A DNA stretch of 15,302 bases from Candidatus Saccharibacteria bacterium UBA2112 (lineage in GTDB: Bacteria > Patescibacteriota > Saccharimonadia > Saccharimonadales > Saccharimonadaceae), in NCBI GenBank assembly GCA_002331045.1, contig DCYK01000042.1, positions 1 through 15,302 on the forward strand, given 5' to 3'. Of this stretch, positions 12,243-15,302 are shown one piece after another. Made by a program: the position numbers and the translations under genes. The first letter of the stretch is position 1; every line of letters begins with the position of its first letter. The notes beneath the pieces are model-generated. The model was not told the DNA's origin, ran no database searches, and saw only the letters and a program-made list of their open reading frames with translations.

Positions 12243-13986
12243 TAAACAGACGGAAGAAACGTTGGCCAAATCTAGTAATTTCTCGGCGCCACTCCCAGCC
12301 TGCATAGCCAGCCGCAAGTACGCCAACCCCGCCAAGCGCCCACCAACCCGTAAAAGCTTCTGGACCATCGGCTACACCCTTGACCGCATAGTCCGCCTCT
12401 GGCACTGATGCACTTTCTTTCTTGCGGCAACGATTTGTTTCCGGGTTGCGATATTGATCTTCATCGCATGGCTTCAGCGAACTCGTTGATGCGATTTTAC
12501 GACAGCGATTCGTTTCTGGATTGCGATACTGCCCTTCCTTACACGGCGTGAGAGTACTTGCTGATGTCACGTTACGGCAACGATTTGTCTCGGTACTGCG
12601 ATATTGCCCTTCTTTGCATGGTTTCAAACTAGTTGTTTCATACTTTTTACATCGGTTCGTCTCTGGATTACGATACTGATCGGGGTTGCATGGCTTCAGC
12701 TCTGACGAGCTTGAATCGTTGGGCGCCTCAGTGACAACGGAAACCATATTTTGAGCGTTCGGAGTAGGACGATTAGTGTACTGCCATGTACTATCTATAA
12801 GTGCCCAGGATTCACCTTCAGCTGCCGATTCATATACACCCGTATCACCAAATACCGAACCACCTATAGCTGTCAATATCACACGCCCAGATGAGTTAAC
12901 TAATGTGAATTTCATTTGACTATCATTAAATGTTCTGTATTCACCTGGTCCTATCGTTGCACCAACCGGAAAAGAATATACTGCGTCAGTATCGCCTACT
13001 TTCAATATATAGAATGTCAGATCCACTGCGCTATCACTTGGATTATATATTTCGACAAACTCGTTACCATCATCACTACCGATAGCATTTGGTAGAATCT
13101 CATTCAGTACGAGTGGAGAATATTCAATAATACAATCGTTGCCATCACCTCGAACCATCAATTCTGGGATTTCTCCCTGCGCGCCCTCAAGATTGTCGCA
13201 TTCATCGTGCAATACACAATTACCCGCCTCGTCGCTATCGTAGCCATCCGGTACGCTTACTTGTAGGCCCTCAATATTCAAACAACTATCCACCTGACAA
13301 TCCCCGTTTTCGTCCGTCAAGAATCCCTCGGGCATTTCTAACTGTATATCTGCAATATTCGGGCAGGCATCAATAAAAACCTCCTCTTCATAAACATTTG
13401 AGGCGTGAATGATAAGTACATCTGTCTCAATAAAATCCCGATTATCATTATCCGTATCCTGCATAATGTCACCCTCCTTCTCCCTTTGTAGGGCACTGCC
13501 ATCTGCTGGTTTCTGCGCCGCAGGATATAGCTCATCATCCACCTCCCCCCATCCAAGCCTATCCATCTCAACTCCTTGCGCATTCACAAGTCGCAAATAG
13601 CCCTTGACCAGGTAAATACCACCATCAAAATATGCATCCGCTACAGTTGGAATCCTCGTATGTAATTCATTTGACACAAACGTCGCATAGCCCTGTGGTG
13701 GCAGGAATAATCTTGTCGTTACGTCTGGAGCTTCCAGGCAAGCATTCCACTGCATATTTCCACTAGAGGCAAGATATTCAATGCACCACTCTGTTACATC
13801 GATAGGTGTACTAGCATTGTTATAAATCTCTACGTACTCCTCCTTTGCGAATTCTCCAGCAGAAGTTCCTGAGTACATCTGTGCAATGACCACGCCACTG
13901 GAATCATCCGCAAAGACAGGCGGTATGAACAAGTACACATGGCCCAAGAATATAATTAGACTGAATAATACCCTCAACACTCGCAT
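12235..13986 (-). CDS. Secreted lamin-tail-domain surface protein with cysteine repeats and C-terminal membrane anchor
   Basis: A 583-residue protein from the ATG at 13984-13986. A signal peptide (about 1-27, ending PPVFA) precedes two lamin-tail domains (about 33-178 and 293-412), recognised by VVIAQMY..EEYVEIYNNAS and LVLNEILPN..NEFVEIYNPS. Between them are three cysteine modules of identical size (C208-C230, C235-C257, C263-C285). After the second domain are four 25-residue repeats of the type CxxxQYRNPETNRCR (C433-C446, C457-C470, C482-C495, C507-C520). A hydrophobic helix (about 547-565) and a basic tail anchor it, N-terminus outside. Probably a cell-surface structural or adhesion protein; function unknown. 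A longer reading from TTG 14025 is rejected because that TTG forms the -35 element and the ATG gives a clean signal peptide. Confidence 0.82.
   Translation of the reverse strand: MRVLRVLFSLIIFLGHVYLFIPPVFADDSSGVVIAQMYSGTSAGEFAKEEYVEIYNNASTPIDVTEWCIEYLASSGNMQWNACLEAPDVTTRLFLPPQGYATFVSNELHTRIPTVADAYFDGGIYLVKGYLRLVNAQGVEMDRLGWGEVDDELYPAAQKPADGSALQREKEGDIMQDTDNDNRDFIETDVLIIHASNVYEEEVFIDACPNIADIQLEMPEGFLTDENGDCQVDSCLNIEGLQVSVPDGYDSDEAGNCVLHDECDNLEGAQGEIPELMVRGDGNDCIIEYSPLVLNEILPNAIGSDDGNEFVEIYNPSDSAVDLTFYILKVGDTDAVYSFPVGATIGPGEYRTFNDSQMKFTLVNSSGRVILTAIGGSVFGDTGVYESAAEGESWALIDSTWQYTNRPTPNAQNMVSVVTEAPNDSSSSELKPCNPDQYRNPETNRCKKYETTSLKPCKEGQYRSTETNRCRNVTSASTLTPCKEGQYRNPETNRCRKIASTSSLKPCDEDQYRNPETNRCRKKESASVPEADYAVKGVADGPEAFTGWWALGGVGVLAAGYAGWEWRREITRFGQRFFRLFKK
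12427..12699 (-). repeat. Four tandem ~75-bp coding repeats
   Basis: Four copies encode L-x-PC-x3-QYR-x-x-ETNRC(K/R), with 24-25 residues between copies and exactly 13 residues between the two cysteines of each. The copies differ at synonymous sites, so they are old rather than recent duplications. Confidence 0.85.
13132..13365 (-). repeat. Three degenerate cysteine modules in the LTD protein
   Basis: Three modules each begin and end with Cys exactly 22 residues apart and share C-x-N-(I/L)-x-(D/G)-x-Q, a central Pro, and an Asp/Gly-rich end before the last Cys. Each may be closed by a disulfide and may bind Ca2+ through its acidic turn; both are inferences. Confidence 0.7.
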
Positions 13987-13996
13987 AATGTCATCG

Positions 13997-14025
13997 AATA
14001 TACCGCGCCTATGGTGTCGGTGCAA
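13997..14025 (-). promoter_or_regulatory. LTD gene promoter, -35 and -10
   Basis: The minus strand reads TTGCAC (14020-14025), 17 bases, then TATATT (13997-14002). The -10 ends 10 bases before the ATG at 13986, leaving a leader of about 3-4 bases and no SD. The -35 match is partial. Confidence 0.4.
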
Positions 14026-14051
14026 ACATAAGGATTTTCAGTAACGTTCTT

Positions 14052-14771
14052 TTAGAGATCGACTGTGATATCGGCATTAGTATGCACATTCACAACATCA
14101 TCTAGGTCATCCAAGGCATCGAGTACCTTCAATACTTTCTCGGCAGTTTCTTTCTCTGCGATTTCTACCATATTCTTTGCAACATATTGCAGCTCGGCAT
14201 CTTTCACTTCCAACCCCCTATCAACAATGGCACTACGAACCTTTGCCAAGTCTTTTTGATCAGTATAGACTACTATCTCGCCATCTTCCTCGACAGCATC
14301 TTCGGCACCTGCGTCCAAGACAATCAGCAATGCGTCCTCACCCGTAGCAGCCACACGCACCACTCCTTTTCGATCAAACTGAAACATCACACTACCGGCG
14401 TCCGCCATACGTCCACCATTCTTTGTAAGCGCAGTCCTTACCTCGGGCATTGTTCTGTTGCGATTATCAGTCGCCGTCTCGATAATAATACCGACGCCAG
14501 ACGGCCCCATACCTTCGTAAGTAATTTCTTCTAAGGCTGCTGCGTTCTTGTCATTCACCCGATCAATCGCCCGCTGAATATTCGCGTTTGGCATATTGGC
14601 CTGTTTGGCTTTTTCAATAGCAAGCGCGAGTGCAGAATTCATTGTCGGATCAGTCCCACCTCGGGCCGCTATAGCAATCTGATTGCCGATCTTTGTGAAG
14701 ATAGCACCTCGCTTGGCGTCTTTTGCACCTTTTTCGCGCTTAATAGTTGACCATTTGCTGTGTCCTGACAT
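14052..14771 (-). CDS. yebC: YebC/PmpR (TACO1) family protein
   Basis: A 239-residue protein of normal family length, starting with the invariant MSGHSKWSTIKREKGAKDAK. Other landmarks are AIEKAKQANMPNANIQRAI (51-69), ITYEGMGPSGVGIIIE and TDNRNRTMPEVR. Members were first described as transcription regulators, and recent work on YebC proteins reports a role in translation at proline stretches; which applies here is not decided by the sequence. The ATG at 14769-14771 has GAGG 5 bases upstream. yebC stands upstream of ruvC, ruvA and ruvB in many bacteria, and the same order is kept here with other genes inserted. Confidence 0.95.
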   Translation of the reverse strand: MSGHSKWSTIKREKGAKDAKRGAIFTKIGNQIAIAARGGTDPTMNSALALAIEKAKQANMPNANIQRAIDRVNDKNAAALEEITYEGMGPSGVGIIIETATDNRNRTMPEVRTALTKNGGRMADAGSVMFQFDRKGVVRVAATGEDALLIVLDAGAEDAVEEDGEIVVYTDQKDLAKVRSAIVDRGLEVKDAELQYVAKNMVEIAEKETAEKVLKVLDALDDLDDVVNVHTNADITVDL

Positions 14772-14776
14772 AGAAA

Positions 14777-14780
14777 CCTC
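14777..14780 (-). promoter_or_regulatory. Shine-Dalgarno of yebC
   Basis: The minus strand reads GAGG, 5 bases before the ATG. It is short but well placed. Confidence 0.55.
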
Positions 14781-14799
14781 AAGTGTTACTTTTGATATC

Positions 14800-14805
14800 A
14801 GTATA
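14800..14805 (-). promoter_or_regulatory. yebC promoter, -10
   Basis: The minus strand reads TATACT, 28 bases before the ATG, in the gap between the pilin gene and yebC. It would give a leader of about 22 bases with the SD. No clear -35 is seen. Confidence 0.45.
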
Positions 14806-14857
14806 TCGTAAATGCAGTCACAGGTCCACCCCTGTTAACTATTCATAGAGAATACGC

Positions 14858-15302
14858 CTATTGCGCCCACGGCGCCCATACTTGGCCTGTTGAAGCATAG
14901 CCAAGAGAACCGGTAGTTCCGTCCCATACTATCCCTAGTATTTCACATGTTCCAAGGCCAGAGTACGTATGTGGTGTCGCAGCAGCACCCTCCGATACGA
15001 CTCCGTCAACTATTTTAAAGAATTTATTATTTATAGTTCTCGCCTGTACGGCATATTCATCCGTTGCACTGTTATAACAATAGTATAGATTGTTACTATC
15101 ATAATAAGCGGTTTTTGTAATACGGATACCCGTGTTCGCCGTTGGTGGAAATGGATAGCTTCCAGACTGCACTTTTTCAATCTCAAGCTTTTTCGCCATA
15201 TTCGCCAAGTCACTCTTTACAGCTGCATCGTTTGCACTACTTGTAATCCCGTTATAGGCAACGATCACGATAGCGGCGAGAATACCAATGACAACAACAA
15301 CG
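14858..15302 (-). CDS. Type IV pilin, 5' end cut by the window edge
   Basis: The frame is open to the right edge and shows 147 residues. The first visible part, VVVVIGILAAIVIVAYNGI, is the hydrophobic helix that follows the prepilin cleavage site, so the leader and the F-T-x-x-E motif lie just outside. The rest is a soluble pilin head with one Cys near YYCYNSATDEY and one in GTCEILG, which may form a disulfide, and a Trp-rich end (QVWAPWAQ). It is probably a major or minor pilin of a type IV pilus used for adhesion, twitching or DNA uptake. A GTG at 15266-15268 in the same frame lies inside the helix and is not the start. Confidence 0.82.
   Translation of the reverse strand, partial: VVVVIGILAAIVIVAYNGITSSANDAAVKSDLANMAKKLEIEKVQSGSYPFPPTANTGIRITKTAYYDSNNLYYCYNSATDEYAVQARTINNKFFKIVDGVVSEGAAATPHTYSGLGTCEILGIVWDGTTGSLGYASTGQVWAPWAQ

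Noticed and set aside
13987..14025. TTG at 14025 as start of the LTD protein
   Set aside because: It gives a His/Arg-rich head before the signal peptide, and the TTG belongs to the candidate -35 element of the promoter serving the ATG at 13986.
14820..14835. Hairpin ACAGG/CCTGT between the pilin gene and yebC as a terminator
   Set aside because: Only 5 base pairs and no U-tract on the minus strand.
15266..15268. GTG as start of the right-edge pilin
   Set aside because: It is inside the hydrophobic helix, and the frame continues upstream with typical pilin sequence to the window edge.
1..15302. Defence system, CRISPR array, prophage or transposon
   Set aside because: No direct-repeat array with spacers, transposase, integrase or defence gene was seen; the genes are core repair, envelope and redox functions.

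Overview
The window looks like a piece of the chromosome of a Patescibacteria/CPR bacterium, most likely Saccharibacteria (TM7). This placement is an inference from gene content: a compact DNA-repair set, type IV pilin-like proteins, a lamin-tail-domain surface protein with cysteine repeats, a class A penicillin-binding protein with an Ig-like tail, and very tight gene spacing. TGA is used as a stop codon (PBP gene, NqrB-FNR gene), which argues against the code-25 lineages Gracilibacteria and Absconditabacteria. No 16S rRNA or phylogeny is available here. No tRNA, rRNA, CRISPR array or insertion sequence was seen, and no gene-free stretch exceeds 100 bases.

Layout from left to right: recA (minus strand, 3' end cut by the window edge); a type IV pilin-like gene (the only plus-strand gene) diverging from recA; a membrane PH-domain protein; ruvB; ruvA; a class A PBP; an MMPL/RND lipid exporter; ruvC; then a three-gene flavin redox operon read FMN-binding protein -> ApbE -> NqrB/RnfD-FNR fusion; a large secreted, C-terminally anchored lamin-tail-domain protein; yebC; and a type IV pilin whose 5' end lies outside the right edge. 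In transcription order the minus strand reads pilin - yebC - LTD protein - FMN_bind - apbE - nqrB/FNR - ruvC - MMPL - PBP - ruvA - ruvB - PH protein - recA. This is the widespread yebC-ruvC-ruvA-ruvB order, interrupted by redox and envelope genes.

Two things stand out. First, the flavin operon: a cytosolic NAD(P)H:flavin reductase domain fused to an NqrB/RnfD-like membrane domain, an FMN transferase and a membrane-anchored FMN-binding domain. Together they could carry electrons from NAD(P)H to the outside of the cell. The ApbE has no signal peptide and the acceptor motif is atypical. Second, start sites fall into two classes. Four genes (pilin, PH protein, ruvB, ruvC) have a -10 hexamer ending exactly 6-7 bases before ATG and no Shine-Dalgarno sequence, so their mRNAs are probably leaderless. 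The PBP and LTD genes are near-leaderless. recA, MMPL, FMN_bind and yebC have a leader with an SD. ruvA and the NqrB-FNR gene use ATGA stop/start overlaps.
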